From the NCBI RefSeq assembly GCF_003315595.1, contig NZ_QNQU01000006.1:62001-126000 (forward strand): DNA of 64,000 bases, in the 5' to 3' direction. Made by a program: the position numbers and the translations under genes. This document shows positions 26,341 to 35,183 of the stretch, in pieces (position 1 is the stretch's first letter; the number at the start of each line of letters is the position of its first letter). Below the pieces are notes generated by a model, which saw only the letters and a program-made list of their open reading frames with translations, was not told where the DNA came from and did not search any database. Source of the stretch: Pedobacter miscanthi (GTDB lineage: Bacteria; Bacteroidota; Bacteroidia; Sphingobacteriales; Sphingobacteriaceae).

Positions 26341-28719
26341 ATGGATAATTCCGAGAAATTAAACCTGCTAATGATCAGGCTCGAAAACCTGTTGCTTAGG
26401 CAGCAAGGATTTGAAGCCGAAATTGAGGCCCTAAGAAACGAGGTTAGGGCACTGCAATCGCCTGGTGCCGCAAATATAACTCCTGCAATACCTGCTGAAC
26501 CAGTAATAGCACCGCCGCCAAGAAATACACCACCTAACCCAATTGTACAAAATCAGGCAGCACCACGCCCCGTTACTACTCCTGTACCAACTCCTGCAAA
26601 TCCGGCCCAACCTAATTTTGCCGAACGTTTTAAACGCGAAAACATGGTTAAATCCGATTTCGAAAAGTTTATCGGAGAAAACCTGATCAGTAAAATTGGT
26701 ATCCTGATTTTAATTATCGGCGTGGGTATCGGTGCCAAATATGCCATCGATCATGATATGGTGAGTCCGTTAACCAGGATTATTTTGGGTTATGCGGTTG
26801 GTGCCGGTTTAATGGGTTTTGCCATAAAACTTAAAGCCAGATACGAAAACTTTTCTGCCGTTTTGGTTAGTGGTGCCATTGCCATAATGTATTTTATTAC
26901 CTATGCCGCATACGATTTTTACGCGCTCATTCCGCAGGCATTAGCCTTTGCCCTAATGGTTATCTTCACTTCATTTACAGTTGTGGCTGCCATTAAATAC
27001 AATAAACAGGTAATTGCGCATATTGGTTTAGTTGGCGCCTATGCTGTACCTTTTTTACTGAGCGATGGATCGGGAAAGGTTGGTGTATTATTTACTTACA
27101 TGGCCATTATCAATATCGGCATTTTGATTCTCAGCTTTAAAAAATACTGGAAACCTTTGTTTTACGCTTCTTTTGGCCTAACATGGCTCATTTTTGTTTC
27201 CTGGAGACTCGATTTAAGTAGTTCGTACAATTATTTTGCTTTAGCCATATTATTTTCTTCCCTATTTTTCATCACTTTTTACATTACCAACCTTGCTTAT
27301 AAAGTAAGTAAAAAAGAAATTTTTGGCTTTAGCGATGTGGTAATTCTGCTTTTCAATTCATTTAATTACTATGGAATAGGATATCTGATCATATCGAACA
27401 ATAAAAACAGTGCAGAGCTGGTGGGTTTGTTTACGCTCGCCAATGCGATAGTCCATTTTATTGTGGCCTTGATTATCTATAAGAAAAAACTTGCTGATAA
27501 AAACCTGTTTTACCTGATCCTCGCCATGGTCATTACTTTTATAACCATTGCCGTACCTGTTCAGTTAAATGGCGGTTGGGTAACCATTTTCTGGACGGCA
27601 GAAGCTGCTGTATTATTTTATCTGGCAAGGGTAAAAGACATCGCGATTTACGAAAAACTATCTTTTCCATTAATATTCCTTGCTTTTTTTAGCCTTTTAG
27701 AAGATTGGATCGCCTATTACGACATCTACGCCGGAAATTCGATAATCATTACACCAATCCTCAATGTTGGCTTTTTAACCGCTTGTATCTTTATTGCGGC
27801 CTTTTTCTGGATATTTAAAATCAATAAAAAAGAAAGCGAAATTTCTTCAGAATGGATATGGATGAGGCAGATATTAAATTACGCCATCCCTGCAATTTTG
27901 GTTTTTGCTGCCTATATTACTTTTAGAATAGAAATTTCTAAATATTTCAATAATCTCTTTGAATTAAGTAAGATTACGATTAAACCGGCTAATAAATCCT
28001 ATGATCAGCACAATGAGTATAACTATAATCTCCACGGTCTAAAAACTGCCTGGATCTTTATTTATACGTTGTTTTTTGCCTCAGCATTAACTTATCTGAA
28101 TATCAGAAAGCTTAAAAACGGCGAAATGGCTATTGCCAACCTCATTATTAATCTTTTCGTTATTATTACCTTCCTCACGTTCGGACTTTATAATTTAAGC
28201 GAACTCAGGGATAACTATTTACTACCAGAAAGTAAATATTTTACAGTTACTGCTTTTAACATTGGCATCAGGTATATTGGAATTGCATTTTTTGCCCTGC
28301 TGATTGTACAATGTTACCAATTGCAACGTTCCGGGCTGCTTAAAAAAGATTTAAAAATCCTGTTCGATTACCTGCTGTATATTTCGCTCTTGTGGATCAT
28401 AAGCAGCGAGTTGATCAATATGCTTGAGTTATCTCATTCTGAAGCCAGTTACAAATTAGGATTAAGCATCCTTTGGGGCATTTTTTCACTATTCCTGATC
28501 AGCATGGGGCTTGCCAAAAACAAAAAACACCTGCGTATTAGCGCCATGGTACTGTTTGGCATTACCTTGGTAAAATTGTTCTTTTATGATATCTACTCGT
28601 TGAGTACGATTTCAAAAACCATTGTTTTTGTGTCGCTGGGTGTGTTGTTGCTGATCATTTCTTTCCTTTACAACAAATACAAACATTTAATTATAGATGA
28701 TGTTGAAGCTAAAAATTAA
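26341..28719 (+). CDS. DUF2339 polytopic membrane protein
   Basis: A 792-residue protein. Residues 1-45 are a predicted coiled coil, 50-100 a proline/alanine-rich linker, then FEKFIGENLISKIGILILIIGVG, the DUF2339 start, followed by some 20 membrane segments to the C-terminus. Function unknown; the family pairs with DUF3999 proteins. It overlaps the DUF3999 gene downstream by 23 bp, so the two are coupled. Confidence 0.88.
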   Translation: MDNSEKLNLLMIRLENLLLRQQGFEAEIEALRNEVRALQSPGAANITPAIPAEPVIAPPPRNTPPNPIVQNQAAPRPVTTPVPTPANPAQPNFAERFKRENMVKSDFEKFIGENLISKIGILILIIGVGIGAKYAIDHDMVSPLTRIILGYAVGAGLMGFAIKLKARYENFSAVLVSGAIAIMYFITYAAYDFYALIPQALAFALMVIFTSFTVVAAIKYNKQVIAHIGLVGAYAVPFLLSDGSGKVGVLFTYMAIINIGILILSFKKYWKPLFYASFGLTWLIFVSWRLDLSSSYNYFALAILFSSLFFITFYITNLAYKVSKKEIFGFSDVVILLFNSFNYYGIGYLIISNNKNSAELVGLFTLANAIVHFIVALIIYKKKLADKNLFYLILAMVITFITIAVPVQLNGGWVTIFWTAEAAVLFYLARVKDIAIYEKLSFPLIFLAFFSLLEDWIAYYDIYAGNSIIITPILNVGFLTACIFIAAFFWIFKINKKESEISSEWIWMRQILNYAIPAILVFAAYITFRIEISKYFNNLFELSKITIKPANKSYDQHNEYNYNLHGLKTAWIFIYTLFFASALTYLNIRKLKNGEMAIANLIINLFVIITFLTFGLYNLSELRDNYLLPESKYFTVTAFNIGIRYIGIAFFALLIVQCYQLQRSGLLKKDLKILFDYLLYISLLWIISSELINMLELSHSEASYKLGLSILWGIFSLFLISMGLAKNKKHLRISAMVLFGITLVKLFFYDIYSLSTISKTIVFVSLGVLLLIISFLYNKYKHLIIDDVEAKN

Positions 28720-29929
28720 ACTTTTAACCGCTCTTTTGCTTGGCGTCACAATTGTAAACGCACAAACCGGTTCTTATAAATTTAAACGGAACATTACCGG
28801 CGTAAATGCGGTTTGGCACAAAATGATCCTGCCCAACGATTTGTATAAAAAAGCAAATGCAGGTTTTGATGATTTCAGGATTTTTGGAATCAATGGAAAA
28901 GATACTGTAGAGGTGCCTTATCTGTTAAAACAACGTGCTGATCAGGTTAGCACCCATGATATTACCTTTAAACAACTGAATCAAAGCAGCGGAAAGGATG
29001 GCTATTATTATACTTTTCAAGCACCGGGAAACAATACCATCAATCAGATCAATTTAGCCTTTAAGCAGGAAAATTTCGACTGGAAAGTAAAGCTCGAAGG
29101 AAGTAACGACAACCAAACATGGTTTTCTATCCTAAAAGATTACCGGATTTTATCGATCAAAAATAACGTTACCGATTACCAGTTCACGAAACTGAGTTTT
29201 CAGGATGCCAAATACCAATATTTCAGGATTGCTATAAAAAGCCCCACACAGCCTGATTTATTGGAAGCAAAAATTTCGAAAACCGATACGATAAAAGGGA
29301 CCTATCAGGACGTAAAATACCAATCGTTTAACCTTAAAAATGATGTTTCCTCAAAAGAAACGGTAATCGATGTTGTTCTGTCCGGCCCTGTTCCCTTATC
29401 TTTTTTAAAATTGAATGCACAAAGTGATTTTGATTTCTACCGACCCTTTAAAATTGAATATGCAACGGATAGTTTTAAGACCGACAAAGGCATTCAGTAC
29501 AATTACGCCAATCTTTACGTAGGCACCATCAGCTCACTGGAGAAACCTGAATTTAATTTCACCAATACCATTGCTTCCAGGTTAAAAATTACGATCCAGA
29601 ACAACGATAATAAGCCTTTACGCTTGAGTGGTCTGGAATTGAAAGGAAATATTTATGAAATTATTGCCAGGTTCGATCAACCTAAAAGTGAATATGCCTT
29701 ATATTATGGCAATGAAAAAGCCACAGCACCGCTTTACGAAATTGAAAAATTTGAAAGTAAAATCCCAATCGACCTAACCAGTGTTAATATTGGCGAAGAA
29801 CAGAAAAACTCCGCTTATAGCATTAAAACAGAAAAGCCGCTGTTCGAAAACAAAGCGTGGCTTTGGGTTTTAATGGCGTTGATTATTGTATTATTGGGCT
29901 GGTTTTCGTTTAAAATGTTGAGGAATTAG
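28697..29929 (+). CDS. DUF3999 exported protein
   Basis: A 410-residue protein with a signal peptide (ending VNAQ), a long beta-rich extracytoplasmic part, and a C-terminal membrane anchor (about residues 387-405, LWVLMALIIVLLGWF) before a short basic tail. Early part SYKFKRNITGVNAVWHKMILP fits DUF3999. The start overlaps the DUF2339 gene by 23 bp (two in-frame ATGs, 28697 and 28700), typical of this two-gene unit, whose role is unknown. Confidence 0.85.
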   Translation: MMLKLKIKLLTALLLGVTIVNAQTGSYKFKRNITGVNAVWHKMILPNDLYKKANAGFDDFRIFGINGKDTVEVPYLLKQRADQVSTHDITFKQLNQSSGKDGYYYTFQAPGNNTINQINLAFKQENFDWKVKLEGSNDNQTWFSILKDYRILSIKNNVTDYQFTKLSFQDAKYQYFRIAIKSPTQPDLLEAKISKTDTIKGTYQDVKYQSFNLKNDVSSKETVIDVVLSGPVPLSFLKLNAQSDFDFYRPFKIEYATDSFKTDKGIQYNYANLYVGTISSLEKPEFNFTNTIASRLKITIQNNDNKPLRLSGLELKGNIYEIIARFDQPKSEYALYYGNEKATAPLYEIEKFESKIPIDLTSVNIGEEQKNSAYSIKTEKPLFENKAWLWVLMALIIVLLGWFSFKMLRN

Positions 29930-29950
29930 ATATTTATTTCCTATCAAGTA

Positions 29951-30137
29951 CCGTCATTTCGAGCGGAGTGCAACGCAGTCGAGAACCACGTAAGTGCTCA
30001 GCAAAGCTAAATCTATCTCGAGATAGATCTCTCCGCTTCACTGCGTTTCGGTCGAGATGACGATCTTTTTTGTTAAGTTATCATCTTAAACCTCTCGAAG
30101 GATCTCCGTTTCGCTGCAATCCGCTCGAAATGATGAT
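29951..30137. repeat. Extragenic hairpin repeat, copy 3, plus a half copy
   Basis: GTCATTTCGAGCGGAG... to ...TTTCGGTCGAGATGACG (29951-30063) forms one long hairpin around CTATCTCGAGATAG, with an extra ACCACGTAAGTGCTCAGC insert on one arm. A single arm follows at about 30092-30137 (ATCTCCGTTTCGCTGCAATCC). It fills most of the 351-bp gap; the rest to 30280 has no gene. Confidence 0.85.
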
Positions 30138-30280
30138 GTTTTTTGAACATTAATCTTCTAGAACTACTATCTCAAATTGAATCATCATTTGTCAAAATCA
30201 CCCCCTAAAAACGTCTTTTTCATACCTTATGCAGTTTAAATATCCTGCTTAACTTGGTACTAACAAAAAACCTATATAAA

Positions 30281-30706
30281 ATGGCAAAACCACTTGTAAC
30301 ATGCCTTTGGTTCGACGGACAGGCCGAGGCAGCAGCTAATTATTACTGTACAGTTTTTAAAGATTCTAAAATTACCCAGGTTACCCCTATGGTTGTTACC
30401 TTCGAATTGAATGGAAATAAATTTATGGGCCTTAACGGTGGTCCGCAGTTTAAATTTGACGAAGCTATTTCGTTAATGGTAAATTGCGACAGTCAGGAGG
30501 AGATAGATTATTACTGGGATACCTTAAGCAAAGATGGTGGCGAAGAAAGTGTTTGCGGCTGGCTGAAAGATAAATTTGGCCTCTCGTGGCAGATTGTTCC
30601 TGCTAACCTGGGCGAGCTGATGGCAGAACCTGAAAGGGCACAAAGGGTTATGGATAAAGTAATGCAAATGAAAAAAATTGACAAGGCCGCACTTGAAAAT
30701 GCTTAA
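30281..30706 (+). CDS. VOC-fold protein, PhnB/3-demethylubiquinone methyltransferase-like
   Basis: A 141-residue protein beginning MAKPLVTCLWFDGQAEAAANYY, the usual opening of PhnB-like proteins of the glyoxalase (VOC) fold, with FMGLNGGPQFKF and CGWLKDKFGLSWQIVP. The catalytic role is unknown. The frame opens earlier at a TTG (30254), which overlaps a near-consensus -7 box (TAACTTGG), so the ATG at 30281 is chosen. Confidence 0.87.
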   Translation: MAKPLVTCLWFDGQAEAAANYYCTVFKDSKITQVTPMVVTFELNGNKFMGLNGGPQFKFDEAISLMVNCDSQEEIDYYWDTLSKDGGEESVCGWLKDKFGLSWQIVPANLGELMAEPERAQRVMDKVMQMKKIDKAALENA

Positions 30707-30760
30707 TTTTTAAATATCAATCCCCGGGAGTTATCAGAAAAGTTTTGTATCTTGTTTGAT

Positions 30761-31717
30761 ATGAAAAGATTAACGATAATAACTGCGTTAATCATCCCGC
30801 TATTTCTTTGTACCTCCTGGGGATTCTTTGCACACCAAAGGATAAACAACCTTGCTGTTTTTACTTTACCCCCAAACATGATCGGTTTTTATAAAAAGAA
30901 TATCAAATACATTACCGAACATGCAGTAGATCCCGATAAACGAAGGTATGCCGATACCTTGGAAGCCCCGCGGCATTACCTCGATGTAGAGAACTACGAG
31001 AAAAACATCGATAGCATCCCCGAAAAATGGGACGATGCTCTGGCAAAATATAGCTTAAAGAAACTACATACTGATGGGATTGTGCCCTGGCAGATCCAAC
31101 GTAGCTATTATAGTTTGGTTAGGGCTTTTAAAACCCGCGATTCGATAAAAATATTAAAATACTCTGCAGATTTAGGCCATTACATTGGTGATGCCCATGT
31201 GCCCCTGCATACTACGGCTAATCATAACGGCCAATTAACCAACCAGGTAGGAATTCATGCCTTTTGGGAAAGCCGTTTGCCCGAACTTTTCTCTACCCGC
31301 TACAATTTTGTGGTCGGCAAGGCTAATTATATCGAAAATCCCTTAAAAGAAGCCTGGAAAATACTTAAACATACACACCGTTTGGTTGATACTGTTTTAA
31401 CTTTCGAAGCAGCTTTAAACGCATCTTTTCCTTCCACTCAAAAATATAGTTTTTCCGAACGGAATAGCACTGTACTTAAACAATACTCCAAAGAATATTC
31501 GAAAGCTTACCACGATCAGATGAACAATATGGTAGAAAAACAGATGCGTTCAGCTATACTGGCCATTGGCTCCTACTGGTATTCGGCATGGGTTGATGCT
31601 GGTCAGCCCGTGCTTAAAAACCTGATCAAAACCGAGTTGTTGCCTGATGAACAAAAACAGGAAAAAGACACCGAAAAGAAGTATCAAAGTGGTACGCTTA
31701 TCGGACGTGAAATTTAA
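30761..31717 (+). CDS. Secreted zinc-dependent phospholipase C / S1-P1 nuclease-like protein
   Basis: A 318-residue protein. After a signal peptide comes TSWGFFAHQRINNLA; then LGHYIGDAHVPLHTT and HAFWES, the His/Asp zinc ligands of the phospholipase C / P1 nuclease fold. Cleavage between S19 and W20 would leave an N-terminal tryptophan, as in P1-type nucleases where it binds zinc. Substrate not determined. The upstream TTG at 30752 is in frame, but ATG 30761 gives the clean signal peptide. Convergent and contiguous with dedA. Confidence 0.83.
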   Translation: MKRLTIITALIIPLFLCTSWGFFAHQRINNLAVFTLPPNMIGFYKKNIKYITEHAVDPDKRRYADTLEAPRHYLDVENYEKNIDSIPEKWDDALAKYSLKKLHTDGIVPWQIQRSYYSLVRAFKTRDSIKILKYSADLGHYIGDAHVPLHTTANHNGQLTNQVGIHAFWESRLPELFSTRYNFVVGKANYIENPLKEAWKILKHTHRLVDTVLTFEAALNASFPSTQKYSFSERNSTVLKQYSKEYSKAYHDQMNNMVEKQMRSAILAIGSYWYSAWVDAGQPVLKNLIKTELLPDEQKQEKDTEKKYQSGTLIGREI

Positions 31718-32404
31718 TTATGCCTTGGTATCTCCGTTTTCGATGATTTCTTCAATCTTTTTAGGTTTCATACGGCTTTTAATGGCTGCCCAGATAGCAG
31801 GTACAAAAGTAACCACAGCAATGAAGATAATAACCAGTTCGAAGTTATTCTTAATTACAGGGATTTGTCCTAACAGGTAACCACCAATTAACAGTGCGAA
31901 AATCCAGGTTACACCGCCAATAATATTATAGTATGTAAAACGGCCAAAAGGCATTTTTGCAATACCGGCCACAAAAGGAGCAATGGTTCTGAAAATTGGC
32001 AAAAAGCGGCTCAGCATAATCGCTTTTCCGCCATGTTTTTCGAAAAACTCATGCGACTGATGGTAAAATTTCAATTTCAGGATCTTATTTTTCTCTTTAA
32101 ATACACCTGCACCCAAAACGCTGCCCAGTTTATAATTCACCGTATTCCCTAAAATTGCAGCAACTATCAGTATGAGCAGCATAACCCAGATATTTAAGCC
32201 TGTTTCATGTTCGCCTGCAATTAAGGCTCCCATCGCAAAAAGCAGTGAGTCGCCAGGCAAAAAAGGCGTTACCACAAAACCTGTTTCGGCAAAAATAATG
32301 AGGAATAAAATAAGGTATGTCCAGGTGCGGTATTCGTTTACGATTTCGGCTAAATGAACATCAATATGAAGAATAAAATCTAAAAGTTGTTGTAGTAATT
32401 CCAA
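31718..32404 (-). CDS. DedA family membrane protein
   Basis: A 228-residue polytopic protein with the DedA/SNARE-associated signature: ETGFVVTPFLPGDSLLFAMGA, then LSRFLPIFRTIAPFVAGIAKMPFGRF. DedA proteins are implicated in lipid-carrier scrambling and membrane homeostasis. The start is a TTG (32402-32404); no upstream ATG exists, and a -7 box 16 bp ahead supports it. Confidence 0.88.
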   Translation of the reverse strand: MELLQQLLDFILHIDVHLAEIVNEYRTWTYLILFLIIFAETGFVVTPFLPGDSLLFAMGALIAGEHETGLNIWVMLLILIVAAILGNTVNYKLGSVLGAGVFKEKNKILKLKFYHQSHEFFEKHGGKAIMLSRFLPIFRTIAPFVAGIAKMPFGRFTYYNIIGGVTWIFALLIGGYLLGQIPVIKNNFELVIIFIAVVTFVPAIWAAIKSRMKPKKIEEIIENGDTKA

Positions 32405-32420
32405 TTTATCTGAGTTTGGG

Positions 32421-32428
32421 CAAAAGTA
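32421..32428 (-). promoter_or_regulatory. -7 promoter box for dedA
   Basis: TACTTTTG on the minus strand, an exact TAnnTTTG match, 16 bp before the TTG start. Confidence 0.5.
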
Positions 32429-32469
32429 TGAATATGAAAGCGATTAAGTGCTAGAAAAATGCAATATAA

Positions 32470-33201
32470 TTAGTTGGCAGAGATCAATCGCATCTGGAGT
32501 TCTCCTTTTTTCGATCCATCAAGCAAAACAGTATAAACCAGGCCTTTGGTAATGGCTAACGATTTTGATGGATTGGTATTAGTGGGAGTTGTTGTAAGCG
32601 AATCTAATGTATTTAATGGGGGTTGCGTTGAAATTGGAGTTGTTAGCGTAAAAGAAATTTTAGTCGTTTTGTTTACATTAACGCTGTGGCTCACCATATC
32701 TCCATATTTCATGGTAAATTGAGTAAAAGCAGGCACAGTAGCTTCATCTTTAATGATTACATCAGATCCCAAAGTATAACCCAAATTTAAAAAAGTTAAT
32801 TTAGCCACATTTAAATTCTGTTTTACATCATCCTTATACACCGTTAGTACAGGCGGATCTGTTAATGTTTTATGTGTATAAAAAATTGAATAATTGGCGC
32901 CAATTTCGAATTTGTAAGGTGTACTGGCCAGATCATTACCGGTATTTATATTTCTGGAGGTAATGGTATAGGTAGAATCGCCGGCAACAACAATATAATT
33001 ACTGTTTGATCCGTAAGTTGTAGAAGCACCAGACTGAATACCTTTTAGATAAAAATTTTGTGTGGTATCGGTAACTGCTGCATGAAAGTACCTGATTTTA
33101 GCATCTCCTTTAATAAAATTATCGTTCTTAATGCACGAAAAAAGCATTAGAGCGGGCAAAGCCATAAAAAACATGGAGAATATAATACGGGTATTTTTCA
33201 T
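32470..33201 (-). CDS. DUF4397 lipoprotein
   Basis: About 243 residues with a lipobox (LFSC) near residue 22 and a DUF4397-type beginning, KIRYFHAAVTDTTQNFYLKG. DUF4397 proteins are secreted beta-sandwich repeats. Translation could begin at 33219, but the methionine at 33201 (MKNTRIIFSMFF) gives the proper lipoprotein signal. The next upstream gene is a paralogue; the two probably share a transcript. Confidence 0.82.
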   Translation of the reverse strand: MKNTRIIFSMFFMALPALMLFSCIKNDNFIKGDAKIRYFHAAVTDTTQNFYLKGIQSGASTTYGSNSNYIVVAGDSTYTITSRNINTGNDLASTPYKFEIGANYSIFYTHKTLTDPPVLTVYKDDVKQNLNVAKLTFLNLGYTLGSDVIIKDEATVPAFTQFTMKYGDMVSHSVNVNKTTKISFTLTTPISTQPPLNTLDSLTTTPTNTNPSKSLAITKGLVYTVLLDGSKKGELQMRLISAN

Positions 33202-33260
33202 ATAAAATCGCTGATGCAAATAAAACGTAAAGATAACAGAAACGATATAATTTCGTTAAA

Positions 33261-33944
33261 TTAATTATCAGTGATGATATGGGCTTCTACCGTGGCAGCT
33301 GTTGTACCGCTAAACCAGATGGTGTATATCTTACCACCAGCCAATGCCGTACCTTCGATGGTTTTTATAGTGCCCGAGCCTACTACATTGTATCTTAAAT
33401 TCATTCCTGCATCAACCGTAAAATAATTCGATGCTTCTTTAAAAGGCAGGCCATTAACAAATTGCGTACCTCCCTGCACCATTACATTAATACCGGTTGT
33501 AAAGCTTGGTGTAAGGTTTATGAGTTTTATTTTAGCTTTACTACTTTCGGTATTGCTTAAATTATCTTCATAACTAACAAGTTCGAGCTGGCCCTGCTTA
33601 TTGCTCACCAGAAAAGTGGTATAGGTAATAGACGGGGTAAAGTTTAAAGAAGTATCCGAAGTGGTAGCCATATTGTCGGTTCCGGTATAAGAAACGTTTC
33701 TGTTACCGGAAGGAATTTTTACATAGTCGCTGGTTTCGCCGAAAGCCAAAGCTACCGGAGTCAGTTTTTCATTATCCAGGTAAAAATCCTGGTGTACATC
33801 AGCTTGGGAGGCATTAACCACCTTAACTTTAGCCTCACCTTTAACCACTATATCAGGATCGTGTTTTTTACAGGACGATAATCCGATTGCAGCAAATGAG
33901 GTGAATAAAATCAGTGATTTCGAGAGATAAGTATAGATTTTCAT
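33261..33944 (-). CDS. DUF4397 lipoprotein, paralogue
   Basis: A 227-residue lipoprotein (lipobox LSSC) with KVKVVNASQADVHQDFYLDNEKL and two DUF4397-like stretches. The frame extends to 33983, but that passes through the dnaN terminator at 33966-33996, so the methionine at 33944 (MKIYTYLSKSLILF) is chosen. It lies 59 bp upstream of the other DUF4397 gene. Confidence 0.82.
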   Translation of the reverse strand: MKIYTYLSKSLILFTSFAAIGLSSCKKHDPDIVVKGEAKVKVVNASQADVHQDFYLDNEKLTPVALAFGETSDYVKIPSGNRNVSYTGTDNMATTSDTSLNFTPSITYTTFLVSNKQGQLELVSYEDNLSNTESSKAKIKLINLTPSFTTGINVMVQGGTQFVNGLPFKEASNYFTVDAGMNLRYNVVGSGTIKTIEGTALAGGKIYTIWFSGTTAATVEAHIITDN

Positions 33945-33965
33945 AAGGTTAGTTTCGTTGGTAAA

Positions 33966-33996
33966 CAAAAATGGCTTGATCAAAAATCAAGCCATT
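33966..33996 (-). terminator. Intrinsic terminator downstream of dnaN
   Basis: Stem AATGGCTTGAT / ATCAAGCCATT with a 5-nt loop. On the minus strand it is followed by TTTTTGTTT. It lies 30 bp past the dnaN stop. Confidence 0.8.
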
Positions 33997-34025
33997 CCTT
34001 ATAAAAAACTAAATAATTAGTAGTT

Positions 34026-35150
34026 TTAGTAACTATTATTTAACATTACCGGCATTACCAACATTAAAACATCTTCATTTTCATCATTGGTTTGCGGAAT
34101 TAAAAGCCCTGCCCTGTTAGGTGTAGAAAGCTCTAAAGTAACTTCATCACCACTCAAATTACTGAGCATTTCGATTAAAAAACGGGCGTTAAAGCCTATT
34201 TCGAGGTCTTCACCATCATATTGACAGCTTAAACGCTCATGTGCTTCATTGGCGAAATCCAAATCCTCTGAAGAGATATTCAATTCGCTTCCACTGATTT
34301 TTAACCTTACCTGGTGTGTGGTTTTATTGGCAAAAATTACAACCCTGCGAAGTGTATTTAAAAACAGACCCCTGTCTATAATTAACTTGTTTGGATTATT
34401 AGTTGGAATTACTGCCTCATAATCTGGATAGCGTTCGTCTATTAAACGACATACCAGATTGATATTTTCGAACTTAAAAAAAGCACTTGTTGCATTATAA
34501 TCTACCGATACATTGATATCTGTAGAAGGCAATGCCGCTTTTAAAAGTGTTAAAGCTTTTTTAGGAAGAATAAATGAGGTTGCCTTATCTGCCTTGCTAT
34601 CCATACGGCGGTATCTTACCAATTTGTGTGCATCGGTTGCCACAAAAGTGATATGCTGAGGGGATAACTGACAGAATACACCTGTCATCGCCGGACGAAG
34701 TTCATCGTTACTTACTGCAAAAATGGTTTTGGTTATGGCTTCAGTTAAAACCGATGCTGGTAGATTTACCGAAGAAGCGTTTTCTACAACCGGAATTTTC
34801 GGAAAATCGTCGCCGTTTTCGCCGCTTAATTTATATTTACCGTCACCTGCACTAATCTCTATGGCAAATGTGCTGTCATCAATATTAAAAGCAATAGGCT
34901 GATCTGGTAAGGTTTTTAAGGTATCTAATAAAATTTTTGATGGAACCGCCACTTTACCTTCTTCCTTTGATTCTACAGGCAGAGCAGTTGTCATGCTGGT
35001 TTGCAGATCGGTAGCAGAGATAGTTAAGTTTCCATCTTTAATTTCGAAGAGAAAATTTTCTAGTATAGGTAAAACCGTGCTGCTGCTCGAGGCACCATTT
35101 ACAGTTTGTAAGTGTTTTAACAGAGTTGATGTGGATACAATAAATCTCAT
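34026..35150 (-). CDS. dnaN: DNA polymerase III beta subunit (sliding clamp)
   Basis: A 374-residue protein of standard clamp length. It begins MRFIVSTSTLLKHLQTVNG, with FLFEIKDGNLTISATDLQTSM and the terminal LVMPVMLNNSY, all typical of DnaN. It tethers polymerase III to DNA. dnaA, recF and gyrB are not adjacent, so this is not the usual oriC-proximal cluster. A -7 box lies 19 bp upstream and a terminator follows. Confidence 0.95.
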   Translation of the reverse strand: MRFIVSTSTLLKHLQTVNGASSSSTVLPILENFLFEIKDGNLTISATDLQTSMTTALPVESKEEGKVAVPSKILLDTLKTLPDQPIAFNIDDSTFAIEISAGDGKYKLSGENGDDFPKIPVVENASSVNLPASVLTEAITKTIFAVSNDELRPAMTGVFCQLSPQHITFVATDAHKLVRYRRMDSKADKATSFILPKKALTLLKAALPSTDINVSVDYNATSAFFKFENINLVCRLIDERYPDYEAVIPTNNPNKLIIDRGLFLNTLRRVVIFANKTTHQVRLKISGSELNISSEDLDFANEAHERLSCQYDGEDLEIGFNARFLIEMLSNLSGDEVTLELSTPNRAGLLIPQTNDENEDVLMLVMPVMLNNSY

Positions 35151-35169
35151 GATATCATTTAGTCTTCTT

Positions 35170-35177
35170 CAAAAATA
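35170..35177 (-). promoter_or_regulatory. -7 promoter box for dnaN
   Basis: TATTTTTG on the minus strand, an exact TAnnTTTG match, 19 bp before the ATG and just before the 3' end of gldG. Confidence 0.5.
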
Positions 35178-35183
35178 TAAAAA

